Assembly (NCBI GenBank): GCA_031553775.1 | Contig: JAVBLA010000012.1 | Coordinates: 84,228-148,227, forward strand | Direction of reading: 5' to 3' | Length of the DNA: 64,000 nt | Source: JAISFI01 sp031553775 | GTDB taxonomy: Bacteria; Bacteroidota; Bacteroidia; Bacteroidales; Azobacteroidaceae | Shown here: positions 55,022 through 63,883 of the stretch, piece by piece | Position numbering within the stretch: the first letter of the stretch is position 1 | Layout of the letters: each line of letters begins with the position of its first letter | Made by a program: the position numbers and the translations under genes | The notes under the pieces: model-generated | The model's database searches: none | Seen by the model: the letters and a program-made list of their open reading frames with translations, nothing else | Told to the model about the DNA's origin: nothing

Positions 55022-55795
55022 ATGTTGAAAAAAGTAGTGTTTATCCTGTTTATTGCCTGCCTGTTTAAAGTAAATCTTTATGCCCAGGACAATTCCAGCC
55101 TGAGAATTATGTCGTATAATCTACGTTTCGGAGAATTGGCGAGTTTGAAAGAACTGGGCGAATTTATCAAATCATGCAATCCGGATGTGGTTTTATTACA
55201 GGAAGTAGATATATATACCCACAGGGAGATAGCACCTGCCCAGAATGGAAAAAATTTCATTGCCGAGTTAGGATACTATACCGGAATGATGAGTATTTTT
55301 GGAAAATCCATAGATTATAAAGGCGGCTATTACGGATTGGGTATTTTATCTAAATATCCGATTGTTTCGATGGAGCGTTTCTTTTTGCCGATGCTTGAAA
55401 AAAACAGCGAACAACGCAGTTTATTACTTTCCCGCATCGATTTGGGAAAGGATAAACAGATTACTGTTGCCTGCACTCACCTGGACCTTAAAAGCGATAC
55501 CCGGATTGTACAGGTCGACAGTATCAATAAGATTTTATTAAAAGAAAAAAATCCGGTGATTGTTGCCGGAGATTTCAATGCAAAACCGGCTTCAGTAGAA
55601 ATATCTCAGGGAATGGCTGATTGGCTGCGGGTTTGTAACGACGATTTTACGGTTTCTGCAAAAGCTCCCCGCTCTAAAATAGATTATATTTTTTGTTATC
55701 CCAAAGAAAGCTGGGTCCCATTAAGAGCAGAAACCCCACGGGTCGAGTTGTCCGATCACCTGCCCATTATTGCCGATATCCGTCTGAAAGAATAA
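55022..55795 (+). CDS. Endonuclease/exonuclease/phosphatase (EEP) family secreted protein
   Basis: This 257-residue protein has a signal peptide ending L-Y-A-Q (about 22). The EEP fold is complete: M-S-Y-N-L-R-F (metal-binding Asn), L-L-Q-E-V-D (metal Glu), C-T-H-L-D, A-G-D-F-N-A-K-P and the C-terminal S-D-H-L-P-I (catalytic His). The family includes nucleases, phosphodiesterases and sphingomyelinases; the exported form suggests nutrient or polymer phosphodiester cleavage rather than DNA repair. It starts a four-gene run with the oxidoreductase and the HEAT/DUF1080 gene, with gaps of 58 and 18 bases. Confidence 0.85.
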   Translation: MLKKVVFILFIACLFKVNLYAQDNSSLRIMSYNLRFGELASLKELGEFIKSCNPDVVLLQEVDIYTHREIAPAQNGKNFIAELGYYTGMMSIFGKSIDYKGGYYGLGILSKYPIVSMERFFLPMLEKNSEQRSLLLSRIDLGKDKQITVACTHLDLKSDTRIVQVDSINKILLKEKNPVIVAGDFNAKPASVEISQGMADWLRVCNDDFTVSAKAPRSKIDYIFCYPKESWVPLRAETPRVELSDHLPIIADIRLKE

Positions 55796-55853
55796 CTTTT
55801 AATATCCGGCACATGAAAGCACACCCCCATTTTCAATTTTCAATTGTATACTT

Positions 55854-57122
55854 ATGAACAATAACAAGCTAATCGACAGGAGAAAATTTATTAAAACATC
55901 TCTTTTTTCGGCAGCGGCATTGACTATCGTTCCCAGAAATGTACTGGGAGGGACCGGCTTTACGGCGCCAAGTGACGAACTGACAAAAGCCATCATCGGT
56001 GTCGGTTCAATGGGCCGGAACCACCTTAAATATCCTGGCAGGCTGACGGCTATCTGCGATGTAGACAGTAAACATTTAGAGTCGGTAGCCTCACTCTGTC
56101 CTTCCGGAACAAAAAAATATCATGACTACCGGGAATTACTTCTGGACCCTGGTGTCGATGTGGTTCATATTGTAACGCCGCCTCACTGGCACGGAATTAT
56201 GTCGGTAGACGCCGCCAAAGCAGGAAAGGATATCTGGTGCGAAAAACCGATGACCCGCACTATCGGAGAAGGCATTCGTGTGAAACAGGCCATAGAACAG
56301 TACGGAAGAATATTCCGCCTGAATACCTGGTTCCGCTTCAAAGATAACTTCTATGGAATGAACACTACCGTAGAACCCATCAAAAAATTAGTGGATAGCG
56401 GATTATTGGGCTGGCCGCTCAAAGTAACCATCAGTAAAACTACCGGGTTCGACTGGAAATTTTTCTGGATCGGGAAAACCGGTTTACTTCCGGAAGCCAT
56501 TCCTGCCGGATTGGATTACGATATGTGGTTAGGGCCGGCTCCGATGAAACCGTACAATACCCATCGCTCTCATCAAACTTTCCGCGGATATTGGGATTAC
56601 GATGGCGGCGGACTCGGGGATATGGGACAGCATTACCTGGATCCGGTGCAATATTTTTTGGGAAAAGACCACACCAGCCCGGCCAGGGTAGATGTGGATG
56701 CTCCCCAGCAGGACAGTGAAGCCGCAGGTACCTGGAAGAGGATTGAACTGACATACGAAGACGGATGCAAAATTATCTTGGATGGAGAAAATAAAGATAC
56801 GAATGCCGCTTATATAGAAGGACCGAAAGGAAAACTGTTTGCCGGATTCCGGTCGGATATTCCCGATCTGGAACAGAAACTGGCAAAATTGCCTTCCCCT
56901 ACTCCGCAAATGATAGATTTTGAGCAGGCAGTAAGAACCAGACAAAAATTTGCCTTGAACGAAAATAACGGATTCCGTTCGTGTACATTGGTCAATATGG
57001 CGATTATAGCGGTCAGACTCGGAAGAAGTTTGCAGTTTGACCCGGTCAAACTGGAGTTTATCAATGACCCCGGCGCTAATTTATTGATCGATCAGCCCAT
57101 GAGAGCTCCCTGGAGTATTTAA
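55854..57122 (+). CDS. Gfo/Idh/MocA family oxidoreductase with twin-arginine signal
   Basis: This 422-residue protein has a Tat-like signal (D-R-R-K-F-I-K-T-S-L-F, then a hydrophobic stretch). A Rossmann domain follows with G-V-G-S-M-G-R, an I-C-D-V-D acidic strand end, V-T-P-P-H-W-H and the C-E-K-P-M catalytic Lys motif. The C-terminal Gfo/Idh domain has D-Y-D-G-G-G-L-G-D-M-G-Q-H. Members oxidise sugar hydroxyls, often at C3, with NAD(H). Tat export of folded, cofactor-loaded protein is typical of the periplasmic members. It is directly upstream of a DUF1080 (3-keto-glycoside hydrolase) gene, which suggests the two act together on a glycoside. Confidence 0.9.
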   Translation: MNNNKLIDRRKFIKTSLFSAAALTIVPRNVLGGTGFTAPSDELTKAIIGVGSMGRNHLKYPGRLTAICDVDSKHLESVASLCPSGTKKYHDYRELLLDPGVDVVHIVTPPHWHGIMSVDAAKAGKDIWCEKPMTRTIGEGIRVKQAIEQYGRIFRLNTWFRFKDNFYGMNTTVEPIKKLVDSGLLGWPLKVTISKTTGFDWKFFWIGKTGLLPEAIPAGLDYDMWLGPAPMKPYNTHRSHQTFRGYWDYDGGGLGDMGQHYLDPVQYFLGKDHTSPARVDVDAPQQDSEAAGTWKRIELTYEDGCKIILDGENKDTNAAYIEGPKGKLFAGFRSDIPDLEQKLAKLPSPTPQMIDFEQAVRTRQKFALNENNGFRSCTLVNMAIIAVRLGRSLQFDPVKLEFINDPGANLLIDQPMRAPWSI

Positions 57123-57140
57123 TTTTCTAATCTTATTCAA

Positions 57141-60100
57141 ATGAAAAAAATAATATATAACCGGATATTCGTTGTTATCCTGATGTTGTTATTTCTGTGC
57201 AACGGATATGCGCAGGATCAAAGGACCAAAGAAACTAAAATTGCCGACATTGTGATGTTGTTGCCGGCAAAAGATACGGAAACACTGAACAAACTGATGA
57301 GCGATTTATACCGGTTGGACAATGTAATACCTTATCTTGCCAAGTCGCTTGCAGAAAATGGAAAGGGAGACGATTCCAGAATCAGATACGCCCTTTCGGG
57401 TCTGGCTTTTTATACCTCTAAACAGGATGATCCCGTAAAAAGGAAAGAAATTGCTTCCGGTTTTTGTGAAGCCATTAAGCAGGCCGGATCGAATGATAAA
57501 AAAGATTTTTTATTGATCCAGTTGCAGTATGTTGCAGGAGATGAATCTGTTCCCACTGTGCAGCCTTTATTGCTCGATCAGGCGCTTTGTGATCCTGCAG
57601 CGCGTGTCCTGACGCGGATCAATACGCCGGCATCTAACGACGCGTTGTTATCTGCTTTGGGAAAAGCAGGCGATGAGCAGAAAATCTATCTGGTAGAATC
57701 GTTGGGCTATACGGCATTTGAACCGGCACTCGATGCCATCACAAATTTGGCGGGAAACAACAATCTCCAGCTTCAGAAAACAGTGCTGCATACGTTGGCC
57801 GAAATAGCGTCTGCCTCTTCATTAGAAATACTGTCCGGTGCTGCCAGGCAGGCAGGATTTACTTTTGAACAGACGGATGCGCTCGGATCATATATCATCT
57901 ATCTCTCTAATCTTAATCAGAAAGGGGAAAAAACCATTGTATCGAAAGCTGCGGAAGAGTTGATAGAGAAATCGGGTTCTATTGTCGCCCAATCTGCCGG
58001 ACTCAGTATTTGGGTCGATAGTAAAGGAGAAAAAGCGATTCCGGAAATTATCAGTGTCCTTAATTCCGATCATAAAGAATTAAGGAATGCCGCATTGGAA
58101 AAATCGCTGCAAATAACATCTCCTTCTATGACCAAGGCTTTGGTAAAAGCTTCTCAAAAAAGCAAATCACCGGAAATTAAAGCAGAAATTATCCATAACT
58201 TAGGCGAGCGGGGAGATCAATCGGCTCTTCAGTATGTAATGGATGCCCTTTATGATAACAATACACAAGTTGTTAAAGAGGCTGTTTTAGCGACCGGAAA
58301 AATAGGAAAGGAACAATCTGCACCATTCATGATCCAGGTGGTGGGAAAAAGCGATAAGGAAGTCCTTGGAGCACTTAAACAAAGTCTTTCTATGTTGGAT
58401 GGAGAAACCATAGAGCCTTTGATTGCCCGGACCATTCCCGGTGCAAGTCCGAAGACACAAATTGCATTAATACAATTGTTATCGCAAAAAAAAGCGAAAA
58501 AATATGCCTCTGTGGTTTTTGCACAAACTGCTAGCCCCAATCCGGATGTCCGCTTGGAAGCTGAAAAAGCATTGAAAAACATGGTCGGAAGATATGACAT
58601 GGATCGTATCTCGAAATTACTTGACAATGCAACTAACCCGGAAGAAATACAAGCGCTGAAGAAGGCATTTTATGCATCGGTAAGCGATGTGGGCGACCAG
58701 GAGATGCAAGCTCAATATACCATTGAAAAAATGAATGCTCCGGGAGCTAATCCTGCTAATTATGTAGATATTTTAGCGATGATAGGAGGAAACGAAGGAC
58801 TGAGTATTGTTACCCAGGCTTTCGAATCACCGGATCCCGCTTCCCGGTCTGCTGCCTTTGATGTTCTGATGAACTGGAGCGATTTTTCGGCTGCCCCGAC
58901 CTTGTATAAAATAGCAGCCTTCGATCCGTCGGGCGAATATTTCAATCGGGCCCTGCTCGGTTATGTTGCTAAAATTAATGCTTCGGACCAGGCAGATGAA
59001 CAGAAATTGCTTCTTCTCAGGAAAGCGCTCGAAATCGCACAAAATGACGAACAAAAAACAAAAATCATCACAGGAATAGGAAAAACAAATACGCTTGTTG
59101 GGATGATAATCGCAGGAGGATATCTGAAAAATGGTTCTGAACCTGTTCAACAGGCTGCCGTACAGGCTGTATTGAATATTTTTCTGACCAATAATTATTA
59201 TGGAAAAATTGTTACAGAACAGGTAAATATAGCAATCGCATGCAATAAAGATCCTGAAGCGGAATACCAGAAAGCGGCGGTGTTGAAGAAAATGGCGGCA
59301 TTACCCCAGGACCCGGGATTTGTCTCTCTTTTTAATGGAAAAAATATGGACGGGTGGCACGGCATGGTAGGCAACCCTATTATCAAAGGTAAAATGAGTG
59401 CCGCAGAATTATCCAAAAAACAGGTAAAAGCAGACGAGATTATGAATCAAAACTGGAAAGCCGAAAATGGCTTGCTGGTCTATACAGGATCTGAATTCAA
59501 TATCATCTGCTCAGAGAAAAAATATGCCGATTTCGAAATGTTTGTCGACTGGCGTATCGGACCGAAAGGAAACGGAGGGGTCCACCTGAGAGGAACGCCT
59601 ATGCTAAAGATTTGGGATACTTCCTTGAAATCGGTTGGCGCACAGGTGGGTTCCGGAGGTCTTTTTTATAATAGAAGAAATAACAATAAACCCTTGGTTC
59701 CCGCCGATAATCCGGTAACGGAATGGAATACTTTCCACGTCCGGATGACCGGAGATAAAGCCACGGTCTACCTTAACGGGCAATTGGTGGTGGATAACCT
59801 TTACCTGGAAAATTTCTGGGACAGATCACTGGATATGTTTCCGTCGGAAGTCATCGGATTGCAATCGGATGGTGATAGAATCGAATTCAGGGACCTTTAT
59901 ATCCGCGAAATTCCCAAGGCCAAACCCTATGAAGTGTCGGAACAGGAAAAGAAAGAAGGCTTCAAACCTCTTTTCAATGGAGTCGATATGTCGGGATGGA
60001 CCGGAAACCTGCAGGATTATGTGGTTCGCGACGGATCGATTGTTTGCGACCCATCGTTCGGAGGAAAGGGAAATCTTTATACCGAAAAAGAATATTCCGA

Positions 60101-60539
60101 TTTTGTCCTTCGATTCGATTTTCTGCTTACTCCGGCTGCCAATAACGGAATCGGAATCCGCACTCCCATGGGAGTAGATGCCGCTTACCACGGAATGGAA
60201 ATACAGGTACTGGATAATACGGCAGATGTGTATAAAAATCTTAAAATTTACCAGTATCATGGTTCGGTTTATGGGGTGATTCCTGCAAAAAAAGATTTTC
60301 TCAAACCTTTGGGAGAATGGAATACGGAAGAAATTATCGCTCAGGGCAACCATATCAAAGTTACTTTGAATGGAGAAGTAATTTTGGATGGAGACATTGC
60401 CGAAGCAAGTAAAAATTTCACGGAAACATTGGATGGAAGGGAGCATCCCGGATTGTCTAATAAAAGTGGCCACATCGGATTTTTGGGACATGGATCGTAT
60501 GTTTCTTTTAAGAATTTGAGGATTCGGGAAATTAAATAA
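57141..60539 (+). CDS. HEAT-repeat protein with two DUF1080 (3-keto-disaccharide hydrolase-like) domains
   Basis: This 1132-residue protein has a signal peptide ending G-Y-A-Q. HEAT-like helical repeats cover about 90-700 (e.g. N-A-A-L-E-K-S-L-Q-I, V-V-K-E-A-V-L-A-T-G-K-I-G). The first DUF1080 domain lies at about 722-925 (F-V-S-L-F-N-G-K-N-M-D-G-W, W-K-A-E-N-G-L-L-V-Y, N-G-G-V-H-L-R-G). The second is at about 938-1132 (F-K-P-L-F-N-G-V-D-M-S-G-W, N-N-G-I-G-I-R-T-P). DUF1080 (PF06439) is known as a 3-keto-disaccharide hydrolase family. It directly follows the Gfo/Idh gene, which may supply the 3-keto substrate. Its stop codon lies inside the left arm of an inverted repeat. Confidence 0.85.
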   Translation: MKKIIYNRIFVVILMLLFLCNGYAQDQRTKETKIADIVMLLPAKDTETLNKLMSDLYRLDNVIPYLAKSLAENGKGDDSRIRYALSGLAFYTSKQDDPVKRKEIASGFCEAIKQAGSNDKKDFLLIQLQYVAGDESVPTVQPLLLDQALCDPAARVLTRINTPASNDALLSALGKAGDEQKIYLVESLGYTAFEPALDAITNLAGNNNLQLQKTVLHTLAEIASASSLEILSGAARQAGFTFEQTDALGSYIIYLSNLNQKGEKTIVSKAAEELIEKSGSIVAQSAGLSIWVDSKGEKAIPEIISVLNSDHKELRNAALEKSLQITSPSMTKALVKASQKSKSPEIKAEIIHNLGERGDQSALQYVMDALYDNNTQVVKEAVLATGKIGKEQSAPFMIQVVGKSDKEVLGALKQSLSMLDGETIEPLIARTIPGASPKTQIALIQLLSQKKAKKYASVVFAQTASPNPDVRLEAEKALKNMVGRYDMDRISKLLDNATNPEEIQALKKAFYASVSDVGDQEMQAQYTIEKMNAPGANPANYVDILAMIGGNEGLSIVTQAFESPDPASRSAAFDVLMNWSDFSAAPTLYKIAAFDPSGEYFNRALLGYVAKINASDQADEQKLLLLRKALEIAQNDEQKTKIITGIGKTNTLVGMIIAGGYLKNGSEPVQQAAVQAVLNIFLTNNYYGKIVTEQVNIAIACNKDPEAEYQKAAVLKKMAALPQDPGFVSLFNGKNMDGWHGMVGNPIIKGKMSAAELSKKQVKADEIMNQNWKAENGLLVYTGSEFNIICSEKKYADFEMFVDWRIGPKGNGGVHLRGTPMLKIWDTSLKSVGAQVGSGGLFYNRRNNNKPLVPADNPVTEWNTFHVRMTGDKATVYLNGQLVVDNLYLENFWDRSLDMFPSEVIGLQSDGDRIEFRDLYIREIPKAKPYEVSEQEKKEGFKPLFNGVDMSGWTGNLQDYVVRDGSIVCDPSFGGKGNLYTEKEYSDFVLRFDFLLTPAANNGIGIRTPMGVDAAYHGMEIQVLDNTADVYKNLKIYQYHGSVYGVIPAKKDFLKPLGEWNTEEIIAQGNHIKVTLNGEVILDGDIAEASKNFTETLDGREHPGLSNKSGHIGFLGHGSYVSFKNLRIREIK

Positions 60540-60720
60540 AATGATTATCCGCAAGTTTTCCCTGGGAGGGCTTTAAAAGCCGATGTTGTTCGTCATTGCG
60601 AAGGCGAAGCCTGAAGCAATCTCCTGCCAATCGCTGGGGATGGCTTCGCTATCGCTCGCAATGACGGGGTTTTTGAACTCTTGATACTTTCCTAGGAGAA
60701 ACTTGCGGATAATCATTTTA
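60537..60720. repeat. Nested inverted-repeat element (MITE-like)
   Basis: A 22-base perfect inverted repeat encloses 140 bases (60537-60558 with 60699-60720; core ATGATTATCCGCAAGTTT). Inside is a second palindromic unit, CGTCATTGCGA (60591-60601) with TCGCAATGACG (60656-60666) and GCGAAGCC (60604-60611) with GGCTTCGC (60642-60649), of a type scattered in many genomes. No transposase is present. A related single arm with one mismatch lies at 49324-49343. Confidence 0.8.
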
Positions 60721-60905
60721 AATAATACCACATCATTCTGTAAATATAAAATAACCAAAACCAATCCGATGGAGTTGCCATGCTGAGCAGTGTATTGAAC
60801 TCCGATACAGCAAAATACGGAATAATGTAAACACAATCCCCAAGTTGGCGATCATGCGAGCGAGGACACTGCAAACAATAAACATTATCCTGTTGAAAAC
60901 TTCGT
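60721..60905. other. Gap between the repeat element and the restriction-modification promoter
   Basis: No supported gene. Short hydrophobic reading frames exist on the - strand (60733-60987) but they overlap the promoter and look like decayed sequence. Possibly the remnant of an earlier neighbour displaced when the restriction-modification genes arrived. Confidence 0.3.
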
Positions 60906-60946
60906 GGACAAATTTTGTCCTTGGTTTAATTTTAATTGTATCTTTG
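60906..60946 (+). promoter_or_regulatory. Promoter with palindromic operator for the restriction-modification operon
   Basis: TTTG (60914-60917), 21 bases, TATCTTTG (60939-60946), then ATG at 60970. The -33 box lies inside the perfect 15-base palindrome GGACAAATTTTGTCC (60906-60920). This is a likely binding site for the HTH protein encoded just downstream, giving autoregulation. Confidence 0.7.
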
Positions 60947-60969
60947 TCAAAAATAGATTTATCATTGAT

Positions 60970-61266
60970 ATGACAATAGGAGAGCATTTGAGACGTTTGC
61001 GTGAAGAAATAGGTTTTTCTTTAAGAGAAATTTCTCTTAAAACAGGAATTGATGCTTCTTTATTTGGAAAAATTGAACGTAACGAAAGGCAGCCAACGAA
61101 AGAACAAATAAAGCAAATTGCTACCTTTTTTAAAGTTGATGAGAAACTACTTGTAAAGGAAATGTTGAGCGACCAATTCGCCTATAAAATTTTAGAAGAG
61201 GAAGCTGACATTGACATTTTGAAAGTAGCAGAAGAAAAAGTTGAATATTTAAGAAAACAAAAATGA
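60970..61266 (+). CDS. XRE-family HTH regulator, probable controller of the restriction-modification operon
   Basis: The start was set at 60970 because it follows the promoter and begins the HTH (M-T-I-G-E-H-L-R-R-L-R-E-E). The 98-residue protein has a Cro/C1-type helix-turn-helix at about 5-60 (S-L-R-E-I-S-L-K-T-G-I-D-A-S-L-F-G-K-I-E) and a charged helical tail (E-E-E-A-D-I-D-I-L-K-V-A-E-E-K-V-E). Its stop overlaps the start of the next gene (ATGA), so translation is coupled. Controller proteins of this kind delay nuclease expression until the methyltransferase has protected the host DNA. Confidence 0.8.
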   Translation: MTIGEHLRRLREEIGFSLREISLKTGIDASLFGKIERNERQPTKEQIKQIATFFKVDEKLLVKEMLSDQFAYKILEEEADIDILKVAEEKVEYLRKQK

Positions 61267-62177
61267 ACATAGACAAATCATTGAAATGTGAAAAAGCAGA
61301 GTTGCTGAACTATTATCGTGGCAGAGCTGAAGAATTTTTAAGCGAAATCAGGCAAACCTATGGCAATACACAATATAAAGAACAAGCTTCAGCCGTTAAT
61401 AAATCTCTGATTGAAACGAAAGATAATTTAATTGCCACTCTTTTGCAAAAGGCAAATTCAGAAAATTGGACGAACAAAGAAAAGTTAGAATGTATTTTAA
61501 TGGTTACATATACAAACTACATTGTAATGTTAGAAGCAAGAAACGATGTTTGGCTTTATGAATATATGACTTTTTCGCGAAGAATTGGAGAATTATGGGA
61601 GCCTTTCTGTAAACTCTGTTTTATATATCCAATCAAGGATGTATCACTTTTTATTCCGCCACTATTTTCAGAAGTAAAGCAAAAACTATCGACTGAAATT
61701 GAAGTATACATTGACAATCTCAAAATATCAGCAGACGAAAAGACACAACTCAGTAAATATTACAATAAAGTTTGGGGATTGGCAACATCGGGAGAAGTCA
61801 AACTTGAGTTAGACCTACATTTTATTTCGAATAATCAAAAGTTTGTTGTTGACTTTAAGAGCGGTTTTGGTTCAAACGAGAAAGGGAATACTAATCGTCT
61901 ATTGCTTGTAGCAAGTATTTATCAAAATCTTGAAGAAAATTATAAGTGCATGATTTTCGTTCGGGCTGCTGACAACAATCATTACTTTCAAACTTTGAAA
62001 AATTCCGGTATTTGGGATGCATATAGTGGCAATGAAGCATACGATAAGATGAAAGAGTATTCAGGTTTTGATATTAAGAATTGGATTGCGGTCAACATCA
62101 ATTGGGAAAATGATTTCAAAACCGAGACGATGCAATACCTTAGAGACAACAACCTAACTCAATATTTGATTTGGTAA
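61263..62177 (+). CDS. Putative restriction endonuclease (PD-(D/E)xK-like)
   Basis: This 304-residue cytoplasmic protein has no signal peptide. A nuclease-like core is visible: E182-L-D184-L-H…V-V-D197-F-K199-S-G, spaced like the D…(D/E)-x-K metal site of the PD-(D/E)xK fold. A hydrophobic strand (C-M-I-F-V-R-A) follows. I do not recognise a named enzyme or a recognition sequence. It overlaps the HTH gene by 4 bases and the methyltransferase start by 1 base (TAATG), the tight layout of a type II restriction-modification operon. Assignment as the nuclease rests mainly on that context and the D-x-K motif. Confidence 0.7.
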   Translation: MNIDKSLKCEKAELLNYYRGRAEEFLSEIRQTYGNTQYKEQASAVNKSLIETKDNLIATLLQKANSENWTNKEKLECILMVTYTNYIVMLEARNDVWLYEYMTFSRRIGELWEPFCKLCFIYPIKDVSLFIPPLFSEVKQKLSTEIEVYIDNLKISADEKTQLSKYYNKVWGLATSGEVKLELDLHFISNNQKFVVDFKSGFGSNEKGNTNRLLLVASIYQNLEENYKCMIFVRAADNNHYFQTLKNSGIWDAYSGNEAYDKMKEYSGFDIKNWIAVNINWENDFKTETMQYLRDNNLTQYLIW

Positions 62178-63685
62178 TGATACAAGAAGCCCGAAAATAT
62201 CAAGCATTTTACACTAAGTCTATTCCGATTGTCGATTATATGATTGGAAAACTGTCCCTAAAACAAGAGGACAAAATATTTGAACCTTGCGGAGGAGACG
62301 GCGTGTTTGTTGAGGCTATTTTGGAAAGAAACAAAAATGCCAACATAGATGTGTGCGAACTAAATGATATGGCATTTAACACACTGCAAAACAAATTCTA
62401 CAATTTTTCGACCACCAACATTCGCCAATGCGATACGCTTCTAGACAATGATTTAATTTTTCAATCTCATTTTGGAGGAATTTATGATAAAATAATAGCC
62501 AACCCACCTTATGGAGCATGGCAAGATTATGATAAAAGGAATAAACTCAAAAAATTATTTCCTGATATTTATGCAAAGGAAACATACACATTGTTTCTTT
62601 ATAGATGTATTGAACTTTTAAAAGATAGGGGGATTTTATCGTTTATTATACCTGATACTTTTCTAAATCTTCACATGCACAAATCTATCAGGAAACATAT
62701 ATTGACAAAAACCAAAATTCTTGAATTGGCATTATTTCCGTCTTCATTTTTTCCCGGTGTAAACTTTGGATATGCCAACTTATCAATTATTACACTTCAA
62801 AAATATGATGACAAAAAAGAATGCTTGAATAATTCTTTTAAAATAATTAACGGATTTACAAGGGTAGAGCAACTTACAGATACGAAAAATGATAGGTTGA
62901 ATGAATTGTATCTGATTCAAGAAAAGGTTTTTGAAAACCCAGACCATGCTTTTTTCATTGCGAACAATGCGAAAATACTTGATACAATTAACACTGTAAA
63001 ATTAAAGATTGGTGACCTTGCGAATTGTGTTACGGGTTTTTATTCCGGCGATGATAAAAAATTTTTGCAAGTAAATAGTCCTGATTTGAAAAACGGGAAA
63101 AACTACGACTTGGTTGACGTTAATTCTATAAATAAAGAATATAAGAATATTTCCGATATTCTTAGTGGTTTAGAAGGCGATAAATATTATTTATCAATTG
63201 TAAAAGGCGGGAATACAAAATATTTGAAACCCGAAGGCTGGTTTATGAATTGGAGTAAAGAAGCCGTACATCACTATAGAACAGACAAAAAAGCAAGGTT
63301 TCAAAACCCCCAATATTATTTCAAATTCGGAATAGGCGTTCCCATGATAAGCAGTAGTAGCATTACTGCTTCGCTTATTGAAAATAAACTATTTGACCAA
63401 TCAATAGTTGGCATTTTTCCCAAAGATGAAAAATTAACGTACTATCTATTGGCTTTTTTCAATTCGCCAACTTGTAATCAATTAATCAGGACAATAAATC
63501 CGTCGGCCAACAATCCGGCAAACTATATAAAAAAAATTCCTTTTATCATGCCTGATGATGAAGCATTAAAAGATATTACTGGTAAAACAACTACAATTAT
63601 CGCTTCAATAAAAGAAACCGGAAATTTTGACGAAACAATAGAGATGCAAATACATCAATTTTTCAAATCGCTTTATGGTTTTTAA
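62177..63685 (+). CDS. N6-adenine DNA methyltransferase of the restriction-modification system
   Basis: ATG 62177 was chosen because it overlaps the preceding stop. The 502-residue protein has SAM-binding motif I F-E-P-C-G-G-D-G-V-F (E36-G42) and catalytic motif IV N-P-P-Y (N109-Y112), the order of TaqI-like gamma-type adenine methyltransferases. The C-terminal half (about 240-500; N-C-V-T-G-F-Y-S-G-D-D-K, then W-S-K-E-A-V-H) is a target-recognition region. It transfers a methyl group to N6 of adenine in the sequence cut by its partner. Base composition is more AT-rich than in the genes to the left, in keeping with acquisition by transfer. Confidence 0.9.
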   Translation: MIQEARKYQAFYTKSIPIVDYMIGKLSLKQEDKIFEPCGGDGVFVEAILERNKNANIDVCELNDMAFNTLQNKFYNFSTTNIRQCDTLLDNDLIFQSHFGGIYDKIIANPPYGAWQDYDKRNKLKKLFPDIYAKETYTLFLYRCIELLKDRGILSFIIPDTFLNLHMHKSIRKHILTKTKILELALFPSSFFPGVNFGYANLSIITLQKYDDKKECLNNSFKIINGFTRVEQLTDTKNDRLNELYLIQEKVFENPDHAFFIANNAKILDTINTVKLKIGDLANCVTGFYSGDDKKFLQVNSPDLKNGKNYDLVDVNSINKEYKNISDILSGLEGDKYYLSIVKGGNTKYLKPEGWFMNWSKEAVHHYRTDKKARFQNPQYYFKFGIGVPMISSSSITASLIENKLFDQSIVGIFPKDEKLTYYLLAFFNSPTCNQLIRTINPSANNPANYIKKIPFIMPDDEALKDITGKTTTIIASIKETGNFDETIEMQIHQFFKSLYGF

Positions 63686-63700
63686 ATTTCTCAGAATTAA

Positions 63701-63883
63701 GCAATAGAATCATGGAAAGATTTTTGGGCGGACATACAGGAATTGGAAAAGATTTTTACATGTCAAAAAACTGAATGTAAACGACCAAAAGTTTCTCTGA
63801 AAAATTATTACAGTGCAGCGAAAAAGTACGTTCTGGTTGCGACAAAACAAAATATAACTCAATGTCGTTTACTTAAGCTATAA
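63701..63883 (+). pseudogene. Coding-like remnant without start codon
   Basis: A + strand frame is open for 60 codons from just after a stop (W-K-D-F-W-A-D-I-Q-E-L-E-K-I-F…) to TAA at 63881-63883, with no ATG near its beginning. Its end overlaps the 3' end of the convergent gene by 11 bases. It may be a fragment of an operon member lost by insertion or deletion; the family is unknown. Confidence 0.3.

Noticed and set aside
60733..60987. - strand hydrophobic frame before the restriction-modification operon
   Set aside because: Overlaps the promoter, operator and start of the XRE gene, has no clear family, and is most likely chance or decayed sequence.
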